Positions 8,203 through 16,270 of a DNA stretch of 30,797 nt are shown here, in pieces. The notes below the pieces were generated by a model that was given only the letters and a program-made list of their open reading frames with translations, was not told the DNA's origin and searched no databases. The stretch lies in NCBI GenBank assembly GCA_964397545.1, contig CAYNIW010000024.1:1-30797 (forward strand), written 5' to 3'. The position numbers and the translations under genes are program-made. Within the stretch, counting starts at the first letter, position 1; each line of letters starts with the position of its first letter. Origin of the DNA: JAFGIG01 sp964397545 (lineage in GTDB: Bacteria; SDB-A).

Positions 8203-8918
8203 TGGGCACTGATATAAAAAGCAGATTTCTATCGGCTTTTTTCGGGCTTTTAATGCCTTCTAAATGCACAATATGCGGAAGAATGCTTGGGTTCGATGAA
8301 GTCTGCATCTGCGACGCATGTCTTGAACTTTGCGGAAATTACACAAAATGTCCTTTTTGTTCTTATCCTCTGCCCTCAGAAGGATTTACGCACGACTGCA
8401 AGTTATACGGCGGACTGCCTCTTACGGGTGTATTCTTCGTTGGAGAATATGAAGGAACCCTGAAAGAGGCAGTAAAAGCTATGAAGTTCAGCGGCTATTC
8501 AAAACTCGGAATCAAATTAGGCGTGAAATTGTCGGAAAAAATTCCTTTCTCCGGCGAATCGAATGTCCTCGTCCCGATCCCCTCTTCGAGAAAGACCCGC
8601 AGGCAAAGAGGTTTCAACCAAGCGGAAATCATGGCTGAAGCTATCGCAGGACGTCTCGGATTCCGTCATCTTCCCCAAGCTCTTGTCTTAAAAGGGAAAA
8701 AGAAAAATCAGGTCGGCCTTAGCAGAGAGGAGAGAGAAAAAAACATGAAGGGAAAAATGTCGGGAGGAAGACAATTCAGTCTTATCAAAAACAAAAGAGC
8801 GATAATAATAGATGATGTCATGACAACCGGAGCAACTCTTGCCGAGGCACACAGAGTCCTGAAAAAAAGCGGAGCAAAAGAAATTTACGCGGCAGTCGCC
8901 GCTATTGCCTGCAGTTAA
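8202..8918 (+). CDS. comF: ComF-family phosphoribosyltransferase-like protein
   Basis: The protein is 238 aa. The N-terminal 60 residues hold a zinc-ribbon cysteine set (CTIC, CIC..C, CPFC). A type I phosphoribosyltransferase domain follows with VPIPSSRKTRRQRGFNQAE and the PRPP loop IIIDDVMTTGAT near 203-214. ComF (GntX/ComFC) proteins are linked to DNA uptake in competent bacteria; the exact reaction is unsettled. Its ATG shares one base with the rodA stop (TAATG), so it is the last gene of the mutL operon. Its final 17 bp overlap the end of the convergent batD gene, and no terminator is visible between them. Confidence 0.9.
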   Translation: MGTDIKSRFLSAFFGLLMPSKCTICGRMLGFDEVCICDACLELCGNYTKCPFCSYPLPSEGFTHDCKLYGGLPLTGVFFVGEYEGTLKEAVKAMKFSGYSKLGIKLGVKLSEKIPFSGESNVLVPIPSSRKTRRQRGFNQAEIMAEAIAGRLGFRHLPQALVLKGKKKNQVGLSREEREKNMKGKMSGGRQFSLIKNKRAIIIDDVMTTGATLAEAHRVLKKSGAKEIYAAVAAIACS

Positions 8919-10590
8919 AGGAAGTATTATCAATTTTTTTGAAAAGACCCTTAACCTCTTTTAAGATATGGAAGATTTCATGATCAAATTCTTTTCTCGA
9001 GAAGTCTATTTTTTCGAGCTCTGCGAAAACATGGTCGTAATAATCTGATTTTGTCATTTCTGATACTTTTAAGGATATCTCTCTGAAACTCGGCTTTTCA
9101 TCTTGTGACGAGGAAAAGTAGGACTGGAGAGCTTTTTTCAAAAAGAGAAAGCATTTTGTGTAATTTTCCAATGAATAATATTTTTCAGCTTCTTTCAGGT
9201 GAGATATGTGGATTTTTGATTTTTTAATTTTTTTAGACGGCAGTTTTCCTTTTGTTGCCATATACCTCGCTGTTCCGAGAACTAAAAAGGCAAATGAAAA
9301 TAAAAATGAAGTCAAGATGAAAGAATTCGGCATTGAGCGGAAGCGCAGTTCTCTTAATGTGTGATTTGAACCAAGAGTATCTTTATCTTCCTGAATTCTC
9401 TGTGTTGCCGATGAACCCGTGACTTTTATCGTGCAGGGCGGAGTAGCGCTAGTCACATAGCTGGAAATTGAAGGGTTGAAGTATGAGAAGCTGATCTCCG
9501 GGAGGATTACTCTATCAGAAGAATTCGGGACAAGAGTCCAACCCACGACTTTCTTCCCTTTCATCGCGGGTTCTCTCGATTCTATATAAATTTCCGAAGA
9601 AGAATAATATATTTCCCCGCCTTCAACGCGCGGTATCTCTATATCCTCGATTCCTTTAATGTTCCCGGTCCCTGAGACTATGACGGTTATCTCCGAAGCA
9701 GAGTCGGCGAAAACCTGGGCGGGAGTTTCCAGTGAGATAAGATAATCTCCAACGCTTCCTTTGAAGCCCGTAGGTATCCCTGCCGCCGGAAGAGGTTTTA
9801 CATTTAACTCGACAGAGTCGGAGAAGAGGTTGAGTTTTCTCGGAAGAAGAGGATATGATGATATGACGATTTCTGTTCCCGCATTTCCGACAAATGCCTG
9901 CCCCGCTTGGACGGGGAAGAGAGACCATCTCATGGAATACTTGAATACGGTTCCGAATTCGGTCTGTATCTGATGGGCTGTGAAGAAACTGTCTCCCGTT
10001 TCTGCCCAGAATCCGTTGAAGGAAGGGTAATAAGTGAAATAGGGTTGTTTTAACAGTTTGAATTTTGAGTATACGGAAAGTTCTGCAGTCACTTGTTCGT
10101 TGACGTATGGAGAGGGGTTGCTCACGGACATAGTCATTTTTATAGGATTTATCGTCGTAAGAACTGGTATGCCGGAGGCGGTTTTTTCTTTTGAATAAAG
10201 AGGGATTGAATCGCCTCTGACTATAACATCGAGAGTTTTGACAAGTGTTTTTTCAACGAGTCCGTCCAAATACGAAATCGTGAAAGTAATATTGTAATTT
10301 CCGCCGGAAAGCGGATAAATTGAATAGCCGTAAACATGTATTGATTTTTTTTGATTGTTGACAATTATCGTGCTCGTTGACACTGCGGGATTTGAAAGCT
10401 GAAGCGATTCATCAGCGTCTATTTTTATATTCAGAAAATTTTCTGAGCCCGAAAGTTTTATTTCGACCGTGAAAGTGTGGTCACCGTTGACTGAGGTTTG
10501 GATTCTTTCCGGTCTTAAAGAGATTTCAGCCCCGAAAAGAAAAAGAGGAATAAAAAAGAAAAATAAAAAAGCTTTAACTATGTTTTTCAC
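8902..10590 (-). CDS. batD: BatD-like membrane protein (oxygen-tolerance/Bat family)
   Basis: The protein is about 562 aa with BatD architecture. It has a signal peptide (hydrophobic run ending LFLFGA), a long extracytoplasmic beta-rich region to ~415, one membrane helix (ILTSFLFSFAFLVLGTARYM), then a basic stretch and a ~130-aa cytoplasmic helical domain. The N-terminal part carries the family's repeated Ig-like modules (residues ~20-130 and ~150-260). Two adjacent GTG codons could start it. The second (10590) is 5 nt after AGGA and forms a GTGA overlap with the batC stop, so it is preferred. It is the last gene of the moxR-bat operon. Bat proteins were named for Bacteroides aerotolerance, but later work questions that role; an envelope or stress function is likely. 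Confidence 0.85.
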   Translation of the reverse strand: MKNIVKAFLFFFFIPLFLFGAEISLRPERIQTSVNGDHTFTVEIKLSGSENFLNIKIDADESLQLSNPAVSTSTIIVNNQKKSIHVYGYSIYPLSGGNYNITFTISYLDGLVEKTLVKTLDVIVRGDSIPLYSKEKTASGIPVLTTINPIKMTMSVSNPSPYVNEQVTAELSVYSKFKLLKQPYFTYYPSFNGFWAETGDSFFTAHQIQTEFGTVFKYSMRWSLFPVQAGQAFVGNAGTEIVISSYPLLPRKLNLFSDSVELNVKPLPAAGIPTGFKGSVGDYLISLETPAQVFADSASEITVIVSGTGNIKGIEDIEIPRVEGGEIYYSSSEIYIESREPAMKGKKVVGWTLVPNSSDRVILPEISFSYFNPSISSYVTSATPPCTIKVTGSSATQRIQEDKDTLGSNHTLRELRFRSMPNSFILTSFLFSFAFLVLGTARYMATKGKLPSKKIKKSKIHISHLKEAEKYYSLENYTKCFLFLKKALQSYFSSSQDEKPSFREISLKVSEMTKSDYYDHVFAELEKIDFSRKEFDHEIFHILKEVKGLFKKIDNTSFNCRQ

Positions 10591-11318
10591 CACTGTCCTG
10601 ACGGCGAAGTTTTCTGGGAGCCCTGAGGGAGAACAGAGTCCTGACCCGGCGAGTTGAAAGCGGCGTCAAGTATTCTTTCGGCTTGTTCTCTTGACATCTC
10701 GAAAGAGCCTTGCTGATCCTGCTGGTCTTGTTGATCCTGTTGATCTTGCTGGTCTTGTTGNNNNNNNNNNNNNNNNNNNNNNNNNNNNNNNNNNNNNNNN
10801 NNNNNNNNNNNNNNNNNNNNNNNNNNNNNNNNNNNNNNNNNNNNNNNNNNNNNNNNNNNNTGCTGATCCTGCTGATCTTGCCCTTTATTTTTCATTCTCA
10901 GGGCTATTTCGAGATTTCTCCTGCATTCAGAATCGAGAGGATTCAATACGAGGGATCTTGTCAGTCTGATGATTGCTGAATCGAGAAGAGAGGGGATGGA
11001 GTCGGAATTATTTTGAACCGAGCTCAAATAAGAAGTTCCTGAATTGTATAAAATATCGGATTTAAAACCTTTTAATGCTGTGTCAGGTTTTGCAAGAAGA
11101 GAATCGAATAGCAGTGCGGCTGTATGAGGTTCTCCGTTTTCGTAATAAGCGCATGCGAGATTGTATGTCAAAGTGAAATCTCCAGGCAATTCTTCGAGTG
11201 CTTTTGAATAGGACTCTATTGCTTTGGTAAAATTGCCCTCGTCGTGAAATCTAGCACCTTCGTATGCCCTGTCTGGGAAAGATGTAAAAAGAGTCAGAAA
11301 AAAAATCAAAAAGACCAT
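10587..11318 (-). CDS. batC: BatC-like TPR protein with QQD-repeat linker (contains assembly gap)
   Basis: The gene begins with a short hydrophobic signal or anchor (VFLIFFLTLFTSF). About 120 residues of TPR repeats follow (RFHDEGNFTKAIESYSKALEELP; NLACAYYENGEPHTAALLFDSLL), then a Gln-Gln-Asp repeat interrupted by 100 N. The tail is MSREQAERILDAAFNSP, which resembles the conserved end of BatC proteins. The frame is the same on both sides of the gap, so the gene is probably intact, but its true length is unknown. ATG 11318 has AAGGGC about 7 nt upstream. It overlaps batB by 13 nt and batD by 4 nt. The TPR part probably faces the periplasm and assembles with the VWA proteins. Confidence 0.82.
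   Translation of the reverse strand: MVFLIFFLTLFTSFPDRAYEGARFHDEGNFTKAIESYSKALEELPGDFTLTYNLACAYYENGEPHTAALLFDSLLAKPDTALKGFKSDILYNSGTSYLSSVQNNSDSIPSLLDSAIIRLTRSLVLNPLDSECRRNLEIALRMKNKGQDQQDQXXXXXXXXXXXXXXXXXXXXXXXXXXXXXXXXXXQQDQQDQQDQQDQQDQQGSFEMSREQAERILDAAFNSPGQDSVLPQGSQKTSPSGQW
10709..10880. repeat. 9-bp (QQD-coding) tandem repeat flanking the assembly gap
   Basis: Units of 9 nt, variants of TGCTGATCC/TGCTGGTCT on the plus strand, run from 10709 to 10760 and from 10861 to 10880. On the minus strand they encode Gln-Gln-Asp repeats in the batC-like gene. Third positions vary (CAA/CAG, GAT/GAC), as expected for a coding repeat under protein-level selection. Confidence 0.9.
10761..10860. other. 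Assembly gap (100 N) inside the QQD repeat
   Basis: Exactly 100 undetermined bases, a common placeholder length for a gap of unknown size. The gap lies wholly inside the tandem repeat, which explains why assembly failed here. Confidence 0.97.
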
Positions 11319-12319
11319 TTTGACGCCCTTCTTTTTTTCTCAACTGTTATTGAAAGCGCTATAAGAAAAGCTCCGATGGCGAGTGGGATCTCATAGTGAT
11401 AGACATAGAGAGCTTCTTGTTCTTGTGTTATTGAACCTTTGCCTAAAGTCTCCAAAAAAGCCGAGATTTCATCGACAGTCTTTGTCGGGTTTTCTGCGCT
11501 GAGATAAATCCCGTTTGTTTTTCCGGAAATTATGGTCAGGTTTTCCTCCTCTAAATATGTCTTGGCGGTGTCGTAAGGGGAGAGCATTATATAACCTTCA
11601 ATTTCACCTTTGAAATTTATTTCTGGGACGGGATCTCCCGATTTATCGCCAATTCCGACTGTTATTACAGGGATTTTTCTTTCCTGCAAATATGCCAGTT
11701 CGCCTGACATATCCTCCCCGAAATCCTCCCCGTCTGAAAATAGTAGAACGGCTGTCGAGCGGCTCGTCTCTTTCTCTGCAATTCTCGGAAGAGCCGAAAA
11801 AGCGCTTATAAAAGACGTGCCGGTGCTGGTGGTTACGCCGGTTGAAAGGCGCTGGATGGAGGCTTTGATGCTTCTGTGGTCGAAAGTCAGAGGGCTTACA
11901 ACTGTCGCGCTGCCTGAAAAAAGAACAAGAGCAATTCTGTCGTCTTCTCTTCTTTCGATAACTCCTGTCATAATTCTCTTCGCTCTCTCAATTTTCTTTA
12001 CGGGAGACGAAGCGTCCATGCTTCTGCTGACATCACAGAGAAAAACAAGGTCAATTCCCGTCTTGGTAAGAGAAGAAAAATCAGATTCGCTGGCTGGCCC
12101 TGCAGCGGCGAACAGAAAAGACGTCAAAGCGAGGGATATAAGTATTTCTTTTATGATTTCCGCCCTCATGTCGGAAAGATTCAGCTTGGATTTGTGACCG
12201 GTCGCGAGTATTTTTTCTATTAGTTTCTTTTTTCTTGCTAAATTAAAGATCTGAATACCGGCCGAAAGAGCGAGAACCAAAGGTATGATATAGATAAAAA
12301 AAGGCCGCGTGAAAATCAA
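11306..12319 (-). CDS. batB: BatB-like VWA-domain membrane protein
   Basis: The protein is 337 aa. It has hydrophobic helices at ~7-26 and ~56-73, a von Willebrand A domain with the MIDAS motif DVSRS (96-100) and a later SDGEDFGEDM segment, and a C-terminal helix near 307-323 followed by KKRR. This is the BatA/BatB layout, with the VWA domain between membrane anchors. The start is TTG 12319: AGGAG (12330-12326) is 6 nt upstream and the codon overlaps the batA stop as TTGA. The MIDAS set points to metal-dependent protein binding, probably to the other Bat proteins or the MoxR ATPase. Confidence 0.88.
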   Translation of the reverse strand: MIFTRPFFIYIIPLVLALSAGIQIFNLARKKKLIEKILATGHKSKLNLSDMRAEIIKEILISLALTSFLFAAAGPASESDFSSLTKTGIDLVFLCDVSRSMDASSPVKKIERAKRIMTGVIERREDDRIALVLFSGSATVVSPLTFDHRSIKASIQRLSTGVTTSTGTSFISAFSALPRIAEKETSRSTAVLLFSDGEDFGEDMSGELAYLQERKIPVITVGIGDKSGDPVPEINFKGEIEGYIMLSPYDTAKTYLEEENLTIISGKTNGIYLSAENPTKTVDEISAFLETLGKGSITQEQEALYVYHYEIPLAIGAFLIALSITVEKKRRASKWSF

Positions 12320-13275
12320 GGTATGCTCCTGAAAAAAGTTCTGTCGCCGAGAAAACCGACCGCAAGAAGAGTTATCGCCAAAGCAACCCAGACATGGGCT
12401 TTACTGGGACTCAAAGCGATCATTTCGCTTTTTTCCTCTGACCGTTCAAGTTTGTCTATCATCTCAAAAGCTTTTTTCAGGGCTCCTCTGTCAGTCGCCC
12501 TGAACGAAGTGTTTTCGGCTGAAGCGATGCTGGAGAGAAGTTCATAATCAGCCGTCGAAGCGTAAACATAGCCGTATGTGGGGCTGTTGTATGTGAAAGA
12601 AGTTTCCGTCCCTATGCCGATTGTGTAGATTTTCATACCGAGAGTTTTAGCAGCATGGCCGGCTGTCACGGGATCAATATAACCGGCGTTGTTGGCGCCG
12701 TCCGTCAAGAGTATTATCACTTTGCTCGGACTTTTTGAATCTCTGAGAGCGTTGGCTGCTGTAGCCAAACCCATGCCTATAGCCGTTCCATCAGCTATGA
12801 TACCCGGTGTCAGATCTTTGATACTGCTTATGAGAAAAGAATGATTTAACGTCGGCGGGACGAGAAGATATGCGTCATAGGCGAAGATTACAATGCCTAT
12901 TCTGTCGTTCTCTCTTGACTCAATGAAATCCATTGCAATTTTTTTCGCGGCTTCGAATCTCGTCGGTGAAAAATCCGGCGCTTCCATGCTCGTTGAGAGG
13001 TCGAGGGCGATGACTATATCAATGCCGATTTTTTCCCTGTTGATTATTATGGGCTTGCCCAGAGGTTCCGCGGCGCCGAGTATTGCAGCGATAGAACTTA
13101 ATATATACAGCCACGTAATATATTTTTTCACAATTATCCTGAAATTTGCCGGATTTTTGAAATAAGAAGAAGCCGAATAAACCACCGAAGGTTTACGGGA
13201 TAAATGCAGATATACTCCGAGAGCCAGAACCGCCGGAATGAAAAGCAGAAGCCATGGATGTGAAAACTTAAGCAT
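12316..13275 (-). CDS. batA: BatA-like VWA-domain membrane protein
   Basis: The protein is 319 aa from the chosen start. It has helices at ~7-26 (HPWLLLFIPAVLALGVYLHL) and ~52-69, the VWA MIDAS motif DLSTS at 92-96, a LLTDGANNAG segment and a C-terminal helix (VWVALAITLLAVGFLG). The frame is open 126 nt further upstream, but that part is non-homologous sequence inside the preceding gene. ATG 13275 is chosen because AAAGGA lies 8 nt upstream and the protein then begins exactly like BatA (LKFSHPWLL). It overlaps the preceding gene by 8 bp and batB by 4 bp. Confidence 0.9.
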   Translation of the reverse strand: MLKFSHPWLLLFIPAVLALGVYLHLSRKPSVVYSASSYFKNPANFRIIVKKYITWLYILSSIAAILGAAEPLGKPIIINREKIGIDIVIALDLSTSMEAPDFSPTRFEAAKKIAMDFIESRENDRIGIVIFAYDAYLLVPPTLNHSFLISSIKDLTPGIIADGTAIGMGLATAANALRDSKSPSKVIILLTDGANNAGYIDPVTAGHAAKTLGMKIYTIGIGTETSFTYNSPTYGYVYASTADYELLSSIASAENTSFRATDRGALKKAFEMIDKLERSEEKSEMIALSPSKAHVWVALAITLLAVGFLGDRTFFRSIP

Positions 13276-14218
13276 CTTGTATGTCCTTTGGTTTATCCTC
13301 GTCTTTTTTGACGAGAGGAAAAACCCAGACAAAGTCTCGGACAGCTTCAAAATCATCGTTTCCCTTTTCTGAATTGAAAGATTCTTTTGAAAATTTCGCA
13401 AGTTCAGATGCTCTGTTGAATGACGAAAGGGCTTTTTGGATCTCTTTGGAAACGTAAAAAGACTTTAGAAAAACATCCTGGATTTCTTTGACTGTCATCT
13501 TTTTGGTTTTCAAAGTGGACACTTTTTCAGAATATTCTTTGAATACCTCAGAAAGCTCTTCATAAAAATCCTTCGACACGTCGGGTTTGTCTTTAAGATA
13601 TGACTTAAAGATATTCGAAAGATCCATCATCGCTTTTTCTTTCGGAGACAAGACAAAAAACTTCTTTTTCGCGGATCTTCTTATCAAAGCGTAAGCTGCT
13701 CCAGCGGCCAAGATCGTGGCGATTATGATAAGAGGGATATACCAGAATCTGAGAGTAAGTCTGAAAAGTTTCTTATAAAGGGGTTCCGGCGGCTTTGGAG
13801 GCAAGTCGAGCCTCGGCCTGAGAGGACTCAAAACAGTATCGTCAGGACCTGATAAAACGGAAAGAATATGCACGTTTAATGAACGAAGGCTGTCGGTATA
13901 TGAAGTGTCGGGAAAATAAAATACAGCGGGTGGTATAGTTATTAAAGCGGAATCAATTTGACTGAAAATCGCACCTTTTAAGGTGAAAACCGATGAAAGG
14001 CTGTCTTCGCCCAGCGTCATAAGCTCTTTGAGCGGGGCGGCTTCAATAATAAAAGGGTGCCATAGAGAGCTGTCTGTAACCATGGAAACCGAACAATCTC
14101 TGGGGTGGGAATATGTTAAAAATATACTGAAGCTCTCTCCTAAATAGACACTGTCTCCTGAGGTTTCAAGGGAATTGAATCCGGAAAATATTGTCAGACA
14201 GAAGAGCAGGCAGGTCAT
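13268..14218 (-). CDS. Bat-cluster membrane protein (DUF4381-like architecture)
   Basis: The protein is 316 aa. It has a short signal peptide (TCLLFCLTIFSGF), an extracytoplasmic region of ~145 residues rich in Ser/Thr and beta-strand-like sequence, one membrane helix (IPLIIIATILAAGAAYALI, ~171-190) with a basic RRSAKKK boundary, and a ~120-aa charged helical cytoplasmic domain (LSPKEKAMMDLSNIF ... FYEELSEVFKEYSE). It sits between DUF58 and batA, the place of a poorly conserved membrane protein in many bat/moxR operons. The layout resembles DUF4381-type proteins and is a smaller version of BatD. ATG 14218 overlaps the DUF58 stop as ATGA. Family assignment rests on position and architecture, not on a strong motif. 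Confidence 0.7.
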   Translation of the reverse strand: MTCLLFCLTIFSGFNSLETSGDSVYLGESFSIFLTYSHPRDCSVSMVTDSSLWHPFIIEAAPLKELMTLGEDSLSSVFTLKGAIFSQIDSALITIPPAVFYFPDTSYTDSLRSLNVHILSVLSGPDDTVLSPLRPRLDLPPKPPEPLYKKLFRLTLRFWYIPLIIIATILAAGAAYALIRRSAKKKFFVLSPKEKAMMDLSNIFKSYLKDKPDVSKDFYEELSEVFKEYSEKVSTLKTKKMTVKEIQDVFLKSFYVSKEIQKALSSFNRASELAKFSKESFNSEKGNDDFEAVRDFVWVFPLVKKDEDKPKDIQDA

Positions 14219-15135
14219 CTTTTTTTGGAGCGGAGTTTGAAAAAACTGTATAAAACCGGAATATAATCCTTGTCTGTTCTGACGTCGAGGATATCTACAG
14301 AAGCCCTGTTTAATATTTTTTTGTGAAATTCCCTTTCCGAATCCGCTCTTGCCTTGAAAGTCCTTCTGTAAGAAGAAGAAGATGAATCTATCAGAATTTC
14401 CCTTCCGGTTTCAGGATCTACGAGATTAACAAGACCCACATCGGGAAATTCTTCCTCAAAAGGATCGGAGATTCTGACGACGATGCAGTCATGCTTTTTC
14501 GAAAGTATTGACAATGGCTTTGCGTAGTCGTCCTGTTGACCGAGCATGAAGTCCGTGATGATGAATATAACGGCTTTTGTCTTGATAAGTTTGTATAGAT
14601 TTTCCAGCGTCGAAGAAAGCTTTGTCTCTCCGGAAGCCCGGGCGTTTGAGAGTATGTCTCTGATAATGTGAAGGACATGCCTCTTTCCTTTTCTCGGCGG
14701 TATGTATTCTTGAACCGCTCCCGAAAAAGTCATGAGTCCCACTTTGTCGTTGTTCTTTATGGCGCTCATGGCTAGGACTGCTGCGATTTCCGCGGCTATG
14801 TCTATTTTAAGAGGAGCCTGATCATCTTCTCCGGTTTTAAGGCTTGAATAAACCATGGAAGCCGAAGTGTCAACCACCAGAAACACCTGAAGTTCTCTTT
14901 CTTCGATGAATTCTTTTATGTAAAGCCTGTCATCGGCAGTTCTCGCGGTCACATTCCAGTCGACTGAGGTTATGTCGTCTCCCGGTTCGTATTCTCTCAC
15001 TTTGTTGAATTCTATTCCGAGCCCTCTGAAAGCGCTTGTGTATTTCCCGCCAATTGCCGATTCAACAAGTTTCTTGGTCCTTATTTCGATTTTTCTTATT
15101 TTTTTTGATATTCTTTTTTCGAGAGTCTTGTTCAT
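14215..15135 (-). CDS. DUF58 domain protein of the MoxR/Bat cluster
   Basis: The protein is 306 aa with no signal peptide. The DUF58 signature REYEPGDDITSVDWNVTAR is at ~47-65, followed by a VWA-like fold starting VVDTSASM (87-94) and an IFIITDFM strand. DUF58 proteins sit next to moxR in most genomes that have it and are thought to be VWA-type clients or partners of the MoxR ATPase; no enzymatic activity is established. ATG 15135 overlaps the moxR stop by 4 nt (ATGA). Confidence 0.92.
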   Translation of the reverse strand: MNKTLEKRISKKIRKIEIRTKKLVESAIGGKYTSAFRGLGIEFNKVREYEPGDDITSVDWNVTARTADDRLYIKEFIEERELQVFLVVDTSASMVYSSLKTGEDDQAPLKIDIAAEIAAVLAMSAIKNNDKVGLMTFSGAVQEYIPPRKGKRHVLHIIRDILSNARASGETKLSSTLENLYKLIKTKAVIFIITDFMLGQQDDYAKPLSILSKKHDCIVVRISDPFEEEFPDVGLVNLVDPETGREILIDSSSSSYRRTFKARADSEREFHKKILNRASVDILDVRTDKDYIPVLYSFFKLRSKKR

Positions 15136-16118
15136 GGTGTGGGAATTTTTGACAGAATCGTGGAAATTATCTGATCCGTCGTAATGTTTTCAGCTTCAGC
15201 TTCGTATGTGATTATAATTCTGTGGCGCAATACGTCCCTCGCGATTTCTTTAATGTCATAATCCGAGACATAGCCTCTGCCTTCTATCAAAGCGAGCGCT
15301 TTCGCGGCTTTGATCAAGTATATCGAAGCCCTCGGCGAGGCTCCGTATGATATCAGTCCTGTCAGTTCATCTAGTCTGTATTTTGAAGGCCACCTTGAAG
15401 CGGCAACTATTCTGACCGCGTATTCTTTTATTGAATTTTCAACATATACGTTTTTTGTCAACTCCATTAGGTCGATTATTTTTTCTGCGTCTAAAACCGG
15501 TTCAATTTCAATTTCATAAGGTTTTGTCATCCTGTTTAATATTTCAAGTTCCTCTTCGGGACTAGGGTAGTCTATAAGGATTTTAAGCATAAATCTGTCA
15601 ACCTGAGCTTCAGGAAGCGGATAAGTTCCTTCCTGTTCTATTGGATTCTGGGTCGCAAGAACAAGGAAAGGTTTGGGGAGAGGAAAAGTCGTCTCACCTA
15701 TCGTCACTTGTCTTTCCTGCATGGCTTCGAGGAGAGCGCTCTGCACTTTGGCGGGAGCCCTGTTGATTTCGTCCGCGAGTATTATTTGGGCGAAAATCGG
15801 CCCTTTTTTTGTTGAAAAAGTCCCTTCTCTGGGATTGTAAACAAGAGTGCCGATAATGTCCGCTGGAAGAAGATCAGGCGTGAATTGAATCCTGTGGAAA
15901 AGGGCTCTCAAAGATTGAGCCAAAGTGGATACGGTCAGGGTTTTTGCAAGACCGGGAACCCCCTCTATTAATATATGCCCGTCTGCGAGAAGACAAACGA
16001 GTATCCTGTTTATCATTTTTTCCTGGCCGACAATCCTTTTCTTTATTGAAGACACTATCGCGTCGATTAACGGGCGGTTTTTTTTGATTTGCTCTGAAAC
16101 TGCTTTTATTTCACTCAT
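15132..16118 (-). CDS. moxR: MoxR-family AAA+ ATPase
   Basis: The protein is 328 aa with all AAA+ motifs: Walker A GVPGLAKT (53-60), Walker B IILADEINRAP (112-122), sensor 1 LATQNPIEQEGTYPLPEAQ and an arginine-finger region VDRF. MoxR ATPases act with VWA proteins to assemble or remodel protein complexes, often metal insertion or envelope machines. It is the first gene of the bat operon (moxR, DUF58, membrane protein, batA, batB, batC, batD). The ATG has AAAGGAG about 11 nt upstream, slightly long spacing. A promoter lies at 16169-16196. Confidence 0.95.
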   Translation of the reverse strand: MSEIKAVSEQIKKNRPLIDAIVSSIKKRIVGQEKMINRILVCLLADGHILIEGVPGLAKTLTVSTLAQSLRALFHRIQFTPDLLPADIIGTLVYNPREGTFSTKKGPIFAQIILADEINRAPAKVQSALLEAMQERQVTIGETTFPLPKPFLVLATQNPIEQEGTYPLPEAQVDRFMLKILIDYPSPEEELEILNRMTKPYEIEIEPVLDAEKIIDLMELTKNVYVENSIKEYAVRIVAASRWPSKYRLDELTGLISYGASPRASIYLIKAAKALALIEGRGYVSDYDIKEIARDVLRHRIIITYEAEAENITTDQIISTILSKIPTP

Positions 16119-16168
16119 GGCAGGCTAATCTCCTTTGAAAAATTAATTGGCGTCGGATATACCCGTAT

Positions 16169-16196
16169 ATTATAATTACCTTACGGAATAAATCAA
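16169..16196 (-). promoter_or_regulatory. Promoter for the moxR-bat operon
   Basis: On the minus strand, TTGATT (16196-16191, 4/6 match) is followed by a 16-nt spacer and TATAAT (16174-16169). The predicted start near 16162 gives a leader of about 44 nt to the moxR ATG. The surrounding 150-bp spacer (16119-16270) is AT-rich and also separates the divergent polysaccharide operon; I see no clear plus-strand promoter in it. Confidence 0.55.
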
Positions 16197-16270
16197 TATT
16201 TCGGATTATTTAATATTTTTTGTGACAATCAAAATGCTGGATTAAGTGCTCATAAAAAAGGGGTAGATCT

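Noticed and set aside
10709..10880. Possible CRISPR or minisatellite array at the 9-bp repeats
   Set aside because: There are no spacers, the unit is 9 nt and in frame, and third-position variation fits a coding Gln-Gln-Asp repeat.
12316..13401. Longer batA start at 13401
   Set aside because: The extra 42 residues lie inside the upstream gene, are not BatA-like, and the ATG at 13275 has a proper ribosome-binding site.
16197..16270. Plus-strand promoter for the polysaccharide export operon
   Set aside because: A GTGACA-like hexamer is present, but no -10 box at suitable spacing could be found, so none is called.
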